This document shows positions 16,901 to 27,155 of a stretch of DNA of 64,000 nucleotides, piece after piece. A program made the position numbers and the translations under genes. The DNA lies in the NCBI GenBank assembly GCA_900555835.1, contig USMK01000003.1, forward strand, positions 24,465 through 88,464. The letters are read 5' to 3'. Position 1 is the first letter of the stretch. Each line of letters begins with the position of its first letter. Below the pieces are notes generated by a model. It worked only from the letters and a program-made list of their open reading frames with translations, was not told the origin of the DNA and did not search any database. Source of the stretch: an uncultured Clostridium sp. Lineage in GTDB: Bacteria > Bacillota > Clostridia > TANB77 > CAG-508.

Positions 16901-19900
16901 TAATTTTTTATCTCAATATTACTATTTATATCTCTTATGTTTTTTCCTGAATGTATATAACTTTGAGTTTCGCCTTTTATTGAAAATGTTGTTTCATATA
17001 CGTCTAATCTTAAACTTTCGTCTGTTTTTTCTCTTTCTGCTAGTCCCATATTTACATATGGCTGATTTGTAATTTTAGTTACTGTTGCAAATGGTAATTT
17101 TTTTATTTCTAACACAGGATACTTTAAGTTATCTGACATTGTTGTTGGGTTTATTGCATATTGTTCTTTTACAAATCCTTTTTCATCTAATGTTATTAAA
17201 CTACTTTTTCCGTCTGTTTCTTCATATTCTAGGTTCGTTTCTTTTCCTGAATTTGCAATTGCACCAAATTTGCTTATTTCAGCATATCTATCATTTAATT
17301 CCTGTCTTTGTTTTTCTGTTTCTTTTACTTTTGAGCTTTTAGCATATGTTTCGCCCTTAGAATTATTATAGTAATCATTAACTGTATCGCTTGCTCCTGT
17401 GTCTATGTTTATCATATATTTTGTCGTTATATACGTTTGACCATCATATTCAAATTCTATATCATAATAATATAGTGGTAAATCTTTAAATACATAATAT
17501 CCATTTTTATCTGTATATGTTTTTGCATATTCTTTATTAGATATTCTCTTTCCTTTTTTATCTACTTTGTATGCTCTTACTATAACCTTTTTTATTGCTT
17601 CTTCATTTTTCCCCATTAGTCCATCTGTAAAGTTTTCGTTTCCGTCATTCCACACATTTCCTTTTACATCAAATCCTATTTTAAAGCTATTGTCTTTATC
17701 TTTATCTGGCTGGTCTTCCTTTTTATCCTCATCTTCATATTTTTGATCATCTTTATCTTCATTTGTTCTGTTGTTTATATATTTTGACAAATCAACTGTT
17801 TGAACTCTTTCGTTATACCAACGCTTAGTCCATTCTAATCTTAATAATTTTTGTGATTCTAATGCATTTCCTCCTGGGTTTACAATTTGTGCTGTTAAAT
17901 AGAAATATGCACCTATTATGTGTGTTTGTTTTTGGCCATGTGCACAAACCAATGCATTAGTGTCTTCAACTTCTGTACACCATAATGCATCTATACTATT
18001 TTTTGTAATTCTATTGGGTGTCCATTTCACAGTATTGTAAGTTCCCTCTAATACGGTATATTGAGAGTCTACAACTAATTCTTTATATTTTATAACTATA
18101 TTTGAAATTCCTTTTATATCTTCTGTATAACTTAATTTTATATAAAATTCTTCATTTGGATATGGATATTTGTAATCTTCATCATGTTCTCTCATTACTC
18201 TATCTTGTGTATATACAAAGCTCCATTTGTTGTTAATTTTGCTTCCATCTAAATTAAATAATTCAAATGAGTCTATATAATTGAATTCAACTTTATCTCT
18301 ATTTCCAACTTTGGCAAATGATCTATCATAGTCAATTTTAAATGGTCCTACATAGATATACGGATTTTCTAATTCTCCATCCCAATATAGGTCTATTCCC
18401 TTATCAGCTAAGTATTTAGGTTCATAGTTGTATTTTACTCTATCTCTATATTGACTATATAAATCTGCTTCTGTTGCAAGTTCTGTATCATTTGCGGCTT
18501 CTATGTTATCTTTACTTATTTCTGTTGAATATATTGATTCTTGCGCTTCTGATTTTAGACTGGTATTTTCTTTATAATACCATAAAATATATGCTTCTTT
18601 TTCATCTGCATTTCCTTCTTTTAAGTCTTGTCTCTTAGGAGTTAGTCCAGATTGGAAATACTTACCTATTGAGTATGTTAGTATTGGATTTTTTCCATAT
18701 ATATTAGTGGTTGTTCCAACTACAAATCTTCTTCCTACAACATCACCATCTTTTGGAGATTCTACATATTCACTTATTGCATATTCTCCTTCTCCTGCTT
18801 CTAGTGTTGCTGTTAATCTAATTCCACTTTCTTTACTGATTGCAGGAATTGCTTGTCCTTTTTGAATACAATATAATTTAGGGTTTTCATTTAGTTCTTC
18901 ATAGGGTATTTTATATCCATCATCTATTAACACATGTGCGGTTTCTCCTGCATTTCCATTGTAATCTATTGCTTTTATGTGTAAGTATTTTTTGATATAT
19001 TTTCTATCTATTGTTCTTCCCAAATCATCTATTGTATTATCTGGTATTGTATCTTCTTTATCATCTATAATATATGAGAATCCTTGTGTTCCTACTGTAA
19101 CAGTATTTAATACGGTATTTGACCATATTGGCTCTCCGTTTTCTTTTGAAATTCCTATTACATAATGCTCATATGTTGTTCCTCTATCTTTTGCAAATAC
19201 ATCAATATATAGTGGTAGAACTCCTTGTGAGTCAAAGGTATTAGCTTTTATTGTTACTATTGGCTTTTCTGGTCCTGCTATATCTCCTCCTCTGCTATCA
19301 TTCATTTTTGTATCTTCATCTATAACTGTATATTCTGCTTTGTCTTCTCTTCTTTCGTATAGTTTATACGTAAATGGTAAATTTGGTGTTACCTTCCATT
19401 TTAATAATATTTGGTTTTGTCCTCTTGTATTTGCAATACCTCTACTATCTAAATTATCTGCTCCTTGATACTGACTTGTTAATTCTATCGTTTTTGTTAT
19501 ATATGTTAGACTCATATGATATATTTCACTAGCATTTCCAGCTCCATCAATCGCTCTTATGTGTATATAATATCCGGAATTTATATATTTACTTGGTATA
19601 GTTATAAATGTTTCACCTTTTTGTACATATCCTGCTGTCACATATGATTCTGGAACATCATTTTGTGAACCTACATTAACATCTATTACACTATCCACAT
19701 CTTTGTCATCTTGCTTTTGTGTTATTGTATATGAATATCCTTTTAATCCTGTGCAAATAGTTGTACGTGTTATATTAGATTTTATCATATTATCTTTTAG
19801 ATTCGTATTATCTTTTATTGCTTTTGCTATATCCTGTGGAAGCATTGTTCCTACTCCATAAGTTCCAACTACACAATGTTCATATGTTGTTCCATTGTCT

Positions 19901-21534
19901 TTTGGTTCATATACTTTAAATAAATATTTAGAATCGTCTCCTCTTAAATCCCAAATTGTTCCTCCTGGTTTATCTGGTGGTGCTGTATCTGAACCCGCTC
20001 TTATAATATAATCTTGATCTTGTTTCGTGCTTGTCTGTTTTAGAGCAATAATTAAATTTATCATCAATTTTGCTTCTTGTGGTGTTACATTTGACCCAAT
20101 TCCCATCTGGCTTATTGCAACATTATTTCTTTGTAGTAAATAGTAGTTATAAGAACCATTCGATTCACTATAACCAACCCATCTATTCATATTACTTGCA
20201 TATGCTTTTGATGTATGAGTTTGCTCTATATCAAACCAGTCTCCCTCTGATCCATTATCTCCAATTATATACGGATACCTTGTAATATTTCCAGATTTTT
20301 TTATTAAAACTCTTGATCCACTATTAGTAAAATCGCTATCTCTATTTTTCATTTCAGATGTTCCTATTCCTAATTGTGAACCTAAGCTATTAAAATTTCC
20401 GTGTGCTTTATACTTATTTCCATGACAGCCCTGACTATGTCTCCATGCTAAAAATACATCTGGTCCAAATATTACAGATCCTCCATTTTTCATAAAGTCT
20501 AATATTGGTGTTATTGCAGCTCCGCTTAAATCTTGTCCTGACGAGTCTGACATACCATAGTTTGGTCCATTTTTGTTATCAAATCCAAAGACTAATATAT
20601 CATATTTTGCTTCATTTAAGTATTGTGATGGGTTTGCATTAAATGAAGATAATACAACTTCTTTTATTGTTATTTTTCCTTGTCCGTATTCACTAACAAT
20701 TTTTCCTAATTTTTTTCCTTTTGAAGAATTGGCAGGATATATACTTAGTACATTTACTTTTTCATTTTCATCTATTAATGCAACTTCTTCCCATTCTGAT
20801 TCTAATACGTTTCTTTGAAATAATTGATATTTCCATGGGTGTACTTTATCTTGTTGAGACCATCTTAATATCATGCAGTTATTTTCTGTATCTGCTCTTG
20901 CTGATAAATCTATTCTTGTAGATTTTTGTAGTATGTATGGATTATCTCTTGTTCCTTCTCCACCTTCTACATATACCCAAGGTTTTAATACAACAACTGC
21001 TCTTGTTCCATATTCAAATGGTCCATATTGTTCCATTTTCCAATTACATCCTCTTCTGAATGTTTTGTACATATTTTGTTCTTCTAATGAAGCTCCTTTT
21101 ATTGTGTATATATAATAACAGCTAGTATTATCATTGTAATCTTTTTTGTTTATCCAGTAATTTCCATTTATGTCTAAGGCACCTGCTTTTTGCATATATG
21201 ATATATCATCTTTTGTAACACTTTCTGATGATACAGCCCAATATGAATCTTTATATTTGCTTACAATATTATTTAATGATGTTTCTAAATTTGTATATCC
21301 TTCTTTTCCATATAACGAAAGGGATTCTACACTTCCTTCACTAATTATTCTTACATAATTAGAAGCATTTGATAGCACTTGCCATTTATCATATCCATTT
21401 GCTGAATAATTAACATAGCTTCCCTCTGGCAAGTCTTCTAATTTTAATTGGACAGCTTCTACTTTTGGACTATTTATTATCATTCCAATTAAACCTATAA
21501 TTAAAATTATAGTTGTTCTAATTATCTGTTTCAT
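13984..21534 (-). CDS. Giant vWA/SdrD-B-like surface protein, 2516 aa
   Basis: Predicted cell-surface or adhesion protein; no specific ligand can be inferred. It has a signal peptide (residues 1-28, ending PKVEAVQ), then a beta-rich N-terminal half with repeated fibronectin-like segments (YKLYERREDK and similar) and a region KYDILVFGFDN...GGSVIFGPD resembling a Rossmann/GATase-like fold. A first SdrD/B-like CNA-B domain is near residues 1285-1400 (VKGNVWNDGNENF, GYYVFKDLPLYYYDIEF) and a second near 1790-1930. A von Willebrand A domain follows near 1950-2130 with the MIDAS motif DYSNS and IVTDGQE. It ends in a membrane helix and tail KKKRRK; no LPxTG sorting motif was seen. No CGG codon is in frame despite the length. 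Its ATG overlaps the upstream gene's TGA (ATGA), so the two are co-translated. Confidence 0.88.
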   Translation of the reverse strand: MKQIIRTTIILIIGLIGMIINSPKVEAVQLKLEDLPEGSYVNYSANGYDKWQVLSNASNYVRIISEGSVESLSLYGKEGYTNLETSLNNIVSKYKDSYWAVSSESVTKDDISYMQKAGALDINGNYWINKKDYNDNTSCYYIYTIKGASLEEQNMYKTFRRGCNWKMEQYGPFEYGTRAVVVLKPWVYVEGGEGTRDNPYILQKSTRIDLSARADTENNCMILRWSQQDKVHPWKYQLFQRNVLESEWEEVALIDENEKVNVLSIYPANSSKGKKLGKIVSEYGQGKITIKEVVLSSFNANPSQYLNEAKYDILVFGFDNKNGPNYGMSDSSGQDLSGAAITPILDFMKNGGSVIFGPDVFLAWRHSQGCHGNKYKAHGNFNSLGSQLGIGTSEMKNRDSDFTNSGSRVLIKKSGNITRYPYIIGDNGSEGDWFDIEQTHTSKAYASNMNRWVGYSESNGSYNYYLLQRNNVAISQMGIGSNVTPQEAKLMINLIIALKQTSTKQDQDYIIRAGSDTAPPDKPGGTIWDLRGDDSKYLFKVYEPKDNGTTYEHCVVGTYGVGTMLPQDIAKAIKDNTNLKDNMIKSNITRTTICTGLKGYSYTITQKQDDKDVDSVIDVNVGSQNDVPESYVTAGYVQKGETFITIPSKYINSGYYIHIRAIDGAGNASEIYHMSLTYITKTIELTSQYQGADNLDSRGIANTRGQNQILLKWKVTPNLPFTYKLYERREDKAEYTVIDEDTKMNDSRGGDIAGPEKPIVTIKANTFDSQGVLPLYIDVFAKDRGTTYEHYVIGISKENGEPIWSNTVLNTVTVGTQGFSYIIDDKEDTIPDNTIDDLGRTIDRKYIKKYLHIKAIDYNGNAGETAHVLIDDGYKIPYEELNENPKLYCIQKGQAIPAISKESGIRLTATLEAGEGEYAISEYVESPKDGDVVGRRFVVGTTTNIYGKNPILTYSIGKYFQSGLTPKRQDLKEGNADEKEAYILWYYKENTSLKSEAQESIYSTEISKDNIEAANDTELATEADLYSQYRDRVKYNYEPKYLADKGIDLYWDGELENPYIYVGPFKIDYDRSFAKVGNRDKVEFNYIDSFELFNLDGSKINNKWSFVYTQDRVMREHDEDYKYPYPNEEFYIKLSYTEDIKGISNIVIKYKELVVDSQYTVLEGTYNTVKWTPNRITKNSIDALWCTEVEDTNALVCAHGQKQTHIIGAYFYLTAQIVNPGGNALESQKLLRLEWTKRWYNERVQTVDLSKYINNRTNEDKDDQKYEDEDKKEDQPDKDKDNSFKIGFDVKGNVWNDGNENFTDGLMGKNEEAIKKVIVRAYKVDKKGKRISNKEYAKTYTDKNGYYVFKDLPLYYYDIEFEYDGQTYITTKYMINIDTGASDTVNDYYNNSKGETYAKSSKVKETEKQRQELNDRYAEISKFGAIANSGKETNLEYEETDGKSSLITLDEKGFVKEQYAINPTTMSDNLKYPVLEIKKLPFATVTKITNQPYVNMGLAEREKTDESLRLDVYETTFSIKGETQSYIHSGKNIRDINSNIEIKNYIQKVNRADYEWRLSQYEEYPEYDQIKEILGEAKDCELDAYVDYMIVIRNAGENDIVRITELVDYFDKSLEYNSSWAVVRTDEETEENNSVNNGRIELNWSEKSKYGDKNDYGEFNKIYTNDLDRPELQIVKGQYLEIHIKFKVLKDENGYIRIDKGDESKKNFSEINGYRTFYNKENNLVSAGLIDKDSKPGNLNPYKELSAYEDDEDKAPDYKLILDNSLLPDKNGGDNSDSEDKGNRGDDGELINYGNVIEGNVWEDMRKKENEEDKEEADPITLKLKNNQIIADGIRQANEPLINDIKVQLIETFRKTIQNPDGTQGIKEVSIKLKGKEKRTKKIKSLTNLDKNEDSIELDGGYRYIGLSSGLYTVEFTYGDEEQLKNNLKYNGQDYQAILTEDIYGKPEIEEDYSDTEIMFVLDYSNSMSNGKLEKAKEVLKQLIEQLNKKLPKVKIGVVGFNNQATVIGELKQDNTDVINNINQIQQNGETSIASGITKASEQYKNGLNKIMIIVTDGQETVQTNEEVITTLENVADSKDVKISTILTSLSEQIFGTVEAPRRGNLYIINQENDIANTITTGLYNKIIEESAVKKNRSWSKDLEGEESNPKPGTRRYILNTFSTIATEKAELLNIDGIKAMKNGVDKDNKIKELADETFMIAHSKEIKLKSNVSKTKAEQINLSLTLRPEVELELTEEITGIQIKLSDGNIIIDTEKGLNKNVMDPGVPGSPISIYMDEEIMQGAQITINYKITVKNTGEIDALENYFASYKDTEEGETTIATFPDVINSYINGNLIYREKDQNNLVWEKLDDETLRNYTEAVKGNGTVEINKEVEKSIKAQNILVLRNSDGSKIGIYPANSKELENDENAKNEWSFNLTLTKLISPEDDKDMLSYTNSLEIMKRTNAAGRRAKIGVTGNYIPNVEIKEVDSTKARRILITKPLGENYSKNIIIISIALLSSIALGIIAIKKKRRK

Positions 21535-24500
21535 TTGTACCTCCCTTCCATTTTATTTCTTAGTATCATTTTTTGAATCAATATTATTCCTATTTCTAAA
21601 ATAATTAATATAATTAATCCTAATATTACATATACTGCTCCTTCACCTGTTGCAACTGTTATAATTACACTTGCTTTTCCTAGGTCATCCTCTTCTTTTT
21701 GATTATTTGGAGTAGAATCTCTATCTTTTAATCCCTCCTCATTATAATCTTCTATTATTTCTGCTTTATTTTCATATGTATTTTCTTTTTCTCCTACATT
21801 AGTTTTTGTTAATATTATATTTACCGTTTTGGTTTGTCCCACTTCTATATTATTCCCAGCAAGTTCCGTATTATATAATTTTTTATCACTTGCTAAATAC
21901 CAATTAGGATTTAGTTCTGAACGGAACTCTAAACCTTCTGGCATATAGTCTGCTATTTTATTAACTTGCCCTGTTATATCTCCTTGGTTTGTTACTTCTA
22001 TGCTATATTCAATCATAATTACAGCATTTTTTATTTCGCTTGATTTTATTTCTACTTTTGCTAAACTTTTGTTATTAAAATTATATTCTGTTTGTCCCTT
22101 AGATGTTTTTACCCATATATTAGAAACATATTTATTTAATGCTAAATCAAATTCTGGTTTTGATGTTAATCCCATATCTATATTTAAAGCACTTTTATCC
22201 TTCAATATAATAGTATCTGTTACTGCTCCTTTTGTTATTTGATTATTTAATATTACATCTGTTTTTATTACATCTGAATTTAATTCCAACTCTACACTTT
22301 TTACTTGGTATTGAGTTACTTCATATAGATTTGAATCATATAAAAATACTATTAAATATTCTCCTTTTTCTAAGTCTGAGAAAGAATATTCTCCTATTAT
22401 ATTTGTTTTTGTTTCTCCTACTGTTTGTCCATTTTTATTTATTGCATATACAGGTATATCAGATAATAATTGTTCTTCTTTTTCTCTTCTACCATTTTTA
22501 TTTTCATCAAACCATACTAGCCCTTTTATTTTAAATTTATCTGTAATTCCTTCATCTTCTTTTAATACTTGTATAATTTGATTTATTCTTTCTTCCATTG
22601 TTTCTATGTTTTTTGCTTCTACTTTTATTATACTTGTTACATCTATTTCGTTTTTGGTTTCATCTAATTTTCCTGTTGTAGCAATTATTTCTATTTCTAC
22701 ATATTCATTAGATTTTAAATTTATATTGATTTCCACATCTCCATCGGCTTTTGCTGTTGTGCTTACATTGGTATCCCCTTTTGTATATTTTACACTTTTG
22801 CAAACAATTTCTTCTGGTAGGTCATCTGTTATCTTTATTTTTTCTAATGCTATATGTCCTATATTTGTTACTTTTATTTTATATGTGATTTCATCTTTTT
22901 CTTTAATATATTGTGTATTTGGCTTTACTGTTACTTCCATTTCTAATTTAGGTTTTGCTATGTTGTTTTCTACATCATTAGATATGTATTTGATTCCTTT
23001 TTCATCTGTTACACTAGTATTAGTTATTATCTTTTCTTCCCATACATCATCTTTTAAAGTTTTTGTTTTTACTTTTATTTCTAGTTGAACAATTTCATTT
23101 CTGTTAAATTCCGCTATATTCCATGTCACTTCATTTGTTTCTTTATTAAATGTTGCATTTTCTATTTTTTCACCATTTTTTAATTGATATGCTTCTACAA
23201 ATTCTATATTTTCTGGAATATTTTTTTGTGCAATTATATTTTTTAATTTTTCATCAGAATTATTCGTAATAATTACATTATATTTATATTCTTGATTTTC
23301 TACTAAGTATGCTTCTTTAACATATGAGGATACTTCTGTTATATCAAAATAAATTTTATTTACTTTATTTTTTGTTGTTTTTGATGGAATTTCCACATCA
23401 AATCCTTCTGCTAGAAATTCTGCATAATTTGTAATGAATATATCTGGAATTTTTGTTATTTTTTGTTTAGTTTCTTCTCCGGTTTCAGGATTTGTTTCAA
23501 TTAAATAATATTCATCATCTATTTTTGTAAAGTTTGGATATTCTCCATAATATTCTTCTATTGTTGGTAATTCATTTACTACTACTTCAAATTCTTTTAT
23601 AATGCTTTCACCAGGTTTTAATACATCTTCATTCCATATTATTTCTTTCTTTGCTCTATCTTCCACATATCCACTTTTATCAAATTGACTATCTCTTTCT
23701 TTATATTCGGTATATGTTGTTCCTACTGGTATTTTATCTTTTATTACTAAATTTTTTACATCTACTGAACCTATATTTTCTATTTTTATTATATATTTTA
23801 TTCTTGCTTTTTCATTAACTTCTGTTCCATCTCCAATAGATACTTCTTGTGATATGTTTATTCTTGGTCCTATTCCTGTTGTTAATTTTAATGTATTTGA
23901 AACTACTTTTAAACTTACATCTCCAAGTTCTGTTTCTCTATTATATTCTACTTTAAAATTAGTACTTGTTTCAAAACAATATTCTAGTTTTTCTGGTATT
24001 ATAAAATCATATTCAAATTCTAATATTTCTTTGTCTTTAAAATTGTTTGATGTAATCATCCAAGATTTAATTTTTGAATAATCTTCTACTTCACTTTTCC
24101 AACCATTCTCTAATAAACTTAAATCTGTTGTTGCATTTTCATTTTCAGAATAATATATATTTATTCCTTTTCCATTACTTTTTATTGAACTATTTAATTT
24201 TGTTGTGATGTTACTATTTAATAATTCATTTGTATCTATATTTTTATTTCCTTCAAACATTGTTCTGCCGATTACTGTCATATTTTTACAATCACTATCT
24301 GAATTGTTAATGATAGTAAAAGTGCTTGTTGCTGTTATTTCATCGGAATATATTTTTAATTTTCCTTCAACTGTTTCATTTTCTTTTTCATTAGAATATA
24401 TATTACTTTCATCTTTATTATAATTTTTTATTCCTTGAACAGCAAATACTCCTGTTGGTGCAACATAATCAATTGTTTTTTCTTCATAACCTACATAATC

Positions 24501-26177
24501 TTTTTCAAATTTATTTACAATTTGATTTTTGTAATTTGTTGCATATTCATTAAAATAATAAAATTCAATTTTATTATTTTCTATACTTATTAATTTTTCT
24601 AATTTTATTTCAGTATTTATAATTATATTTGTTCCTGTTGCTATACTTGAATTTATATATTTTGTTTCTTTTCCTTCTAGCTCTATTTTTATTGCTTTAT
24701 GATTATTATATTCAATTATTTCTGCATTTTTTATTTTTAATTCTGTATCAAATAATATATCAGTTTTATTTATTTTTATATTTTCTATTCCATCAGGTAA
24801 TTCTATTACAAACATTGGATTTGCATATAAATCTGATTTATTTGTACTATTATTAAGACTTATTTTAAATTCAACATTTGTATTTGTTCCTATTGCTGTT
24901 AATGATTCTTTATTTATTTCTAGGTTTGCTTCTGTTATTGTATTTATCATATTTAAATATATACTTTTTTCTTCTGTTTTTTCTTCATTATTTACATTTT
25001 TTATTGTTAAATTAAAATTATTTTTTAATTTTTGGAATGCCTTTACTGCAATTACTGAATAATTTATATCTTCTGTGATTTCTTTTTTATTTTTTATATT
25101 TAATTTTCCTGTTGAAATAAATTTAGATGTTACTATTTTTATTTTGTCTATTTTTCCATCATAATTTATTATGTAATTTTCTTCTTCATCGATTTCACTA
25201 TCTTTGGTTATTTTCTTTATTAAAGTTTCTTGTGTATTTTCTACTGAATAAATTTCAATATATCCTTCTTCCCCTAAAACAGTATCAAATTCTTGTTTGT
25301 TTATTTTACTAGATATATATCTTGTATTTTTATTATTATTGTATATTGTAGAATAATTTTGTTCATATTTAATTACGTTTACGGTTGTTTCACCTTTTTC
25401 ACTTAATTTCAATACAAATGTTGTTTCTTCTGTTAAATTTGTTTCTAGCACAAATTCATTATATTCATTTTCTGTTTCTAAATATAATTCATTTGTATTA
25501 CTTAAAGGTGAATTGATATTAATTTCTCCTATAACAGTATCATTATTTTTTAATTTTATATATCCATCATTACCAAACTTTTCAATAAATTCATCTTTAT
25601 TTATAGATATTCTTTGCACTTTAAAATCTAAATTTGATTTTAATTGGCCAATTGCTGATTCTGGATAATATGTAACATTGGTTTCTTCTCCTTCATATTC
25701 ACCAAATTGATATTCGCCATTTGAATATTTATATATTAAGCTTATATTTGATGGCTCATAATATTCTTCTCTTTGCAATTCTTCAATAAAATTTTCATCT
25801 ATATCTTTATATATTATTTGGCTCATTTCATTTAAATCATTTATTTCTGTTTCTATATTTATATTATAGTAATTTTCCGTTTTTTCAGTTCCCATATATC
25901 TATTATTTATATTTGCATATATTCCTGACTTTGATATTCCTTCTTCTAGATAGACCACACTTGCATTATTTGATTTATTAGCATCATTATCCTCCTCTGG
26001 ATTAGGCTCTATTGCATATACATTTCTTCCTATAATGCTAAATTCCGGCAAAATTACGCATATAATCATAAACATTGCAATTGTTTTATTTGTTATTTCA
26101 TAACATTTAGAAATAATCTTTTTTCTTATTCTATTTTGGTTAATCAACTGCTTCATTTTCCTCATTTTTCTCTCCAT
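21531..26177 (-). CDS. Large DUF11/SdrD-B-like surface protein, about 1548 aa
   Basis: Surface protein paired with the 2516-aa gene downstream. A hydrophobic N-terminal segment (about residues 31-54, NKTIAMFMIICVILPEF) acts as signal or anchor. It contains repeated beta-sandwich domains of the DUF11 type with the typical 'V-Y-x-I-x-V-x-N-x-G' pattern (ARIKYIIKIENIGSVDV, ITYKIKVTNIGHIALEK, IMIEYSIEVTNQGDI) and one SdrD/B-like domain (IKGLVWFDENKNGRRE). A C-terminal membrane helix (AVYVILGLIILIILEIGII) and basic tail end it. The first ATG (26177) overlaps the GGAGAG ribosome site, so ATG 26165 may be the true start. The final domain (FDLALNKYVSNI) resembles the isopeptide-type domains common in gut clostridia. 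Confidence 0.87.
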   Translation of the reverse strand: MERKMRKMKQLINQNRIRKKIISKCYEITNKTIAMFMIICVILPEFSIIGRNVYAIEPNPEEDNDANKSNNASVVYLEEGISKSGIYANINNRYMGTEKTENYYNINIETEINDLNEMSQIIYKDIDENFIEELQREEYYEPSNISLIYKYSNGEYQFGEYEGEETNVTYYPESAIGQLKSNLDFKVQRISINKDEFIEKFGNDGYIKLKNNDTVIGEININSPLSNTNELYLETENEYNEFVLETNLTEETTFVLKLSEKGETTVNVIKYEQNYSTIYNNNKNTRYISSKINKQEFDTVLGEEGYIEIYSVENTQETLIKKITKDSEIDEEENYIINYDGKIDKIKIVTSKFISTGKLNIKNKKEITEDINYSVIAVKAFQKLKNNFNLTIKNVNNEEKTEEKSIYLNMINTITEANLEINKESLTAIGTNTNVEFKISLNNSTNKSDLYANPMFVIELPDGIENIKINKTDILFDTELKIKNAEIIEYNNHKAIKIELEGKETKYINSSIATGTNIIINTEIKLEKLISIENNKIEFYYFNEYATNYKNQIVNKFEKDYVGYEEKTIDYVAPTGVFAVQGIKNYNKDESNIYSNEKENETVEGKLKIYSDEITATSTFTIINNSDSDCKNMTVIGRTMFEGNKNIDTNELLNSNITTKLNSSIKSNGKGINIYYSENENATTDLSLLENGWKSEVEDYSKIKSWMITSNNFKDKEILEFEYDFIIPEKLEYCFETSTNFKVEYNRETELGDVSLKVVSNTLKLTTGIGPRINISQEVSIGDGTEVNEKARIKYIIKIENIGSVDVKNLVIKDKIPVGTTYTEYKERDSQFDKSGYVEDRAKKEIIWNEDVLKPGESIIKEFEVVVNELPTIEEYYGEYPNFTKIDDEYYLIETNPETGEETKQKITKIPDIFITNYAEFLAEGFDVEIPSKTTKNKVNKIYFDITEVSSYVKEAYLVENQEYKYNVIITNNSDEKLKNIIAQKNIPENIEFVEAYQLKNGEKIENATFNKETNEVTWNIAEFNRNEIVQLEIKVKTKTLKDDVWEEKIITNTSVTDEKGIKYISNDVENNIAKPKLEMEVTVKPNTQYIKEKDEITYKIKVTNIGHIALEKIKITDDLPEEIVCKSVKYTKGDTNVSTTAKADGDVEININLKSNEYVEIEIIATTGKLDETKNEIDVTSIIKVEAKNIETMEERINQIIQVLKEDEGITDKFKIKGLVWFDENKNGRREKEEQLLSDIPVYAINKNGQTVGETKTNIIGEYSFSDLEKGEYLIVFLYDSNLYEVTQYQVKSVELELNSDVIKTDVILNNQITKGAVTDTIILKDKSALNIDMGLTSKPEFDLALNKYVSNIWVKTSKGQTEYNFNNKSLAKVEIKSSEIKNAVIMIEYSIEVTNQGDITGQVNKIADYMPEGLEFRSELNPNWYLASDKKLYNTELAGNNIEVGQTKTVNIILTKTNVGEKENTYENKAEIIEDYNEEGLKDRDSTPNNQKEEDDLGKASVIITVATGEGAVYVILGLIILIILEIGIILIQKMILRNKMEGRYK

Positions 26178-26195
26178 TAATATATATTTACTTAT

Positions 26196-26224
26196 ATATT
26201 AGTATATAATCTTTTAGCAGTCAA
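26196..26224 (-). promoter_or_regulatory. Sigma-A promoter of the surface-protein operon
   Basis: TTGACT (26224-26219) and TAATAT (26201-26196) on the minus strand with 17-base spacing, about 20 bases upstream of the first possible start codon. Confidence 0.7.
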
Positions 26225-26604
26225 TTAGCCTTTCCTTGCTCTAAAATCATTATTTTAGTAGTTTATTTAGGGAAAGTCTTGTTTCATCATTTTATGTTTT
26301 TTTATTAAATTTTTAGTTACATTTTTATTACATAAATGTGGTATTTAGCATGTTTATCTTAGGGAATACGCTTTTAATTGTTGTGTTTTTCTTTTTTCTT
26401 TTTTCACTATTCCACAATTTGTACTTATTTTATATTTTCATTTTGTATGTTGTGCATATCTATTATAAATAAAAAGAATGCATTTTATTTGCATTCTTTC
26501 CCATTATTTTCATTTAGGTTTGCAAAGTAAATTACAACCTTAAAAATTTATATTTTTCTTCTGTTAATTGAAATGTTCTAAAACTTTTATTTTGTTATAT
26601 ATTT
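26225..26604. other. AT-rich intergenic stretch with one hairpin
   Basis: No coding frame with a ribosome site was seen. It holds a perfect 10-bp hairpin at 26473-26499 (AAAGAATGCA with its complement, 7-base loop) that could be a weak terminator. Otherwise I see nothing. Confidence 0.5.
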
Positions 26605-26724
26605 TTAATTTCTGCTTTTAGGTTTTTCTGGTATTGTATTTTGGATTCTATCTTGTTCGGTTTGACCTAAATATTCCAAAACTTCCTTATCAAAATAAAA
26701 ATTAATTCTTAAAAAATTTCTTGG
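26605..26724 (-). pseudogene. Short ORF remnant directly downstream of tRNA-Arg
   Basis: About 40 codons are open on the minus strand just after the tRNA 3' end, including FYFDKEVLEYLGQTEQDRI and ending IPEKPKSRN. No start codon or ribosome site is visible. It may be the tail of a gene lost by a deletion next to the tRNA, a common integration point. Family not identified. Confidence 0.3.
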
Positions 26725-26728
26725 TTGG

Positions 26729-26802
<74 letters not shown>

Positions 26803-26840
26803 ATTTATTTGTTCTCTAATTTACTTAGAGAACATTTTTA

Positions 26841-27026
26841 TTATTTGTTTAGTTCTTCTACTAATTCTTCTACATCTATCCCGTGTACTTGACAAGCCTC
26901 TTCTATTGTTTCTGCTTGTGATGCTGGGCAACCTAAACAATGCATTCCTGCTGATAATAAAATTTCTGCCTTTTCTGGGCATTTTTCTAGTAATTCTCCT
27001 ATTGTAATTGTTTTTTCTATTTTCAT
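26841..27026 (-). CDS. DUF1858 domain protein
   Basis: Small 61-aa protein of the DUF1858 family, often found alone or fused to hybrid-cluster-type redox proteins. It shows ITIGELLEKCPEKAEIL, then GMHCLGCPASQ with a C-x-x-C pair (residues about 30-33) and TIEEACQVHGID. The cysteines could bind metal or form a disulfide; the exact role is unknown. Starts at ATG 27026 behind AAAGGAA. It ends 38 bp from the tRNA-Arg gene. Confidence 0.92.
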   Translation of the reverse strand: MKIEKTITIGELLEKCPEKAEILLSAGMHCLGCPASQAETIEEACQVHGIDVEELVEELNK

Positions 27027-27085
27027 ATTATTCTTTCCTTTCTAATTTCGTTTTAAAGATTTTATCATATTTTTTCAAAAAAGTA

Positions 27086-27114
27086 TAGACAAATTTTAAT
27101 TTATGTTGTATTAT
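27086..27114 (+). promoter_or_regulatory. Candidate promoter of the coupling-protein operon
   Basis: TAGACA (27086-27091), 17-base spacer, TATTAT (27109-27114), followed within about 40 bases by the ribosome site of the small membrane gene. Confidence 0.6.
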
Positions 27115-27155
27115 TATTAAAATTGGTTTCATATATTTTGCGAGGTGATTCTTCT

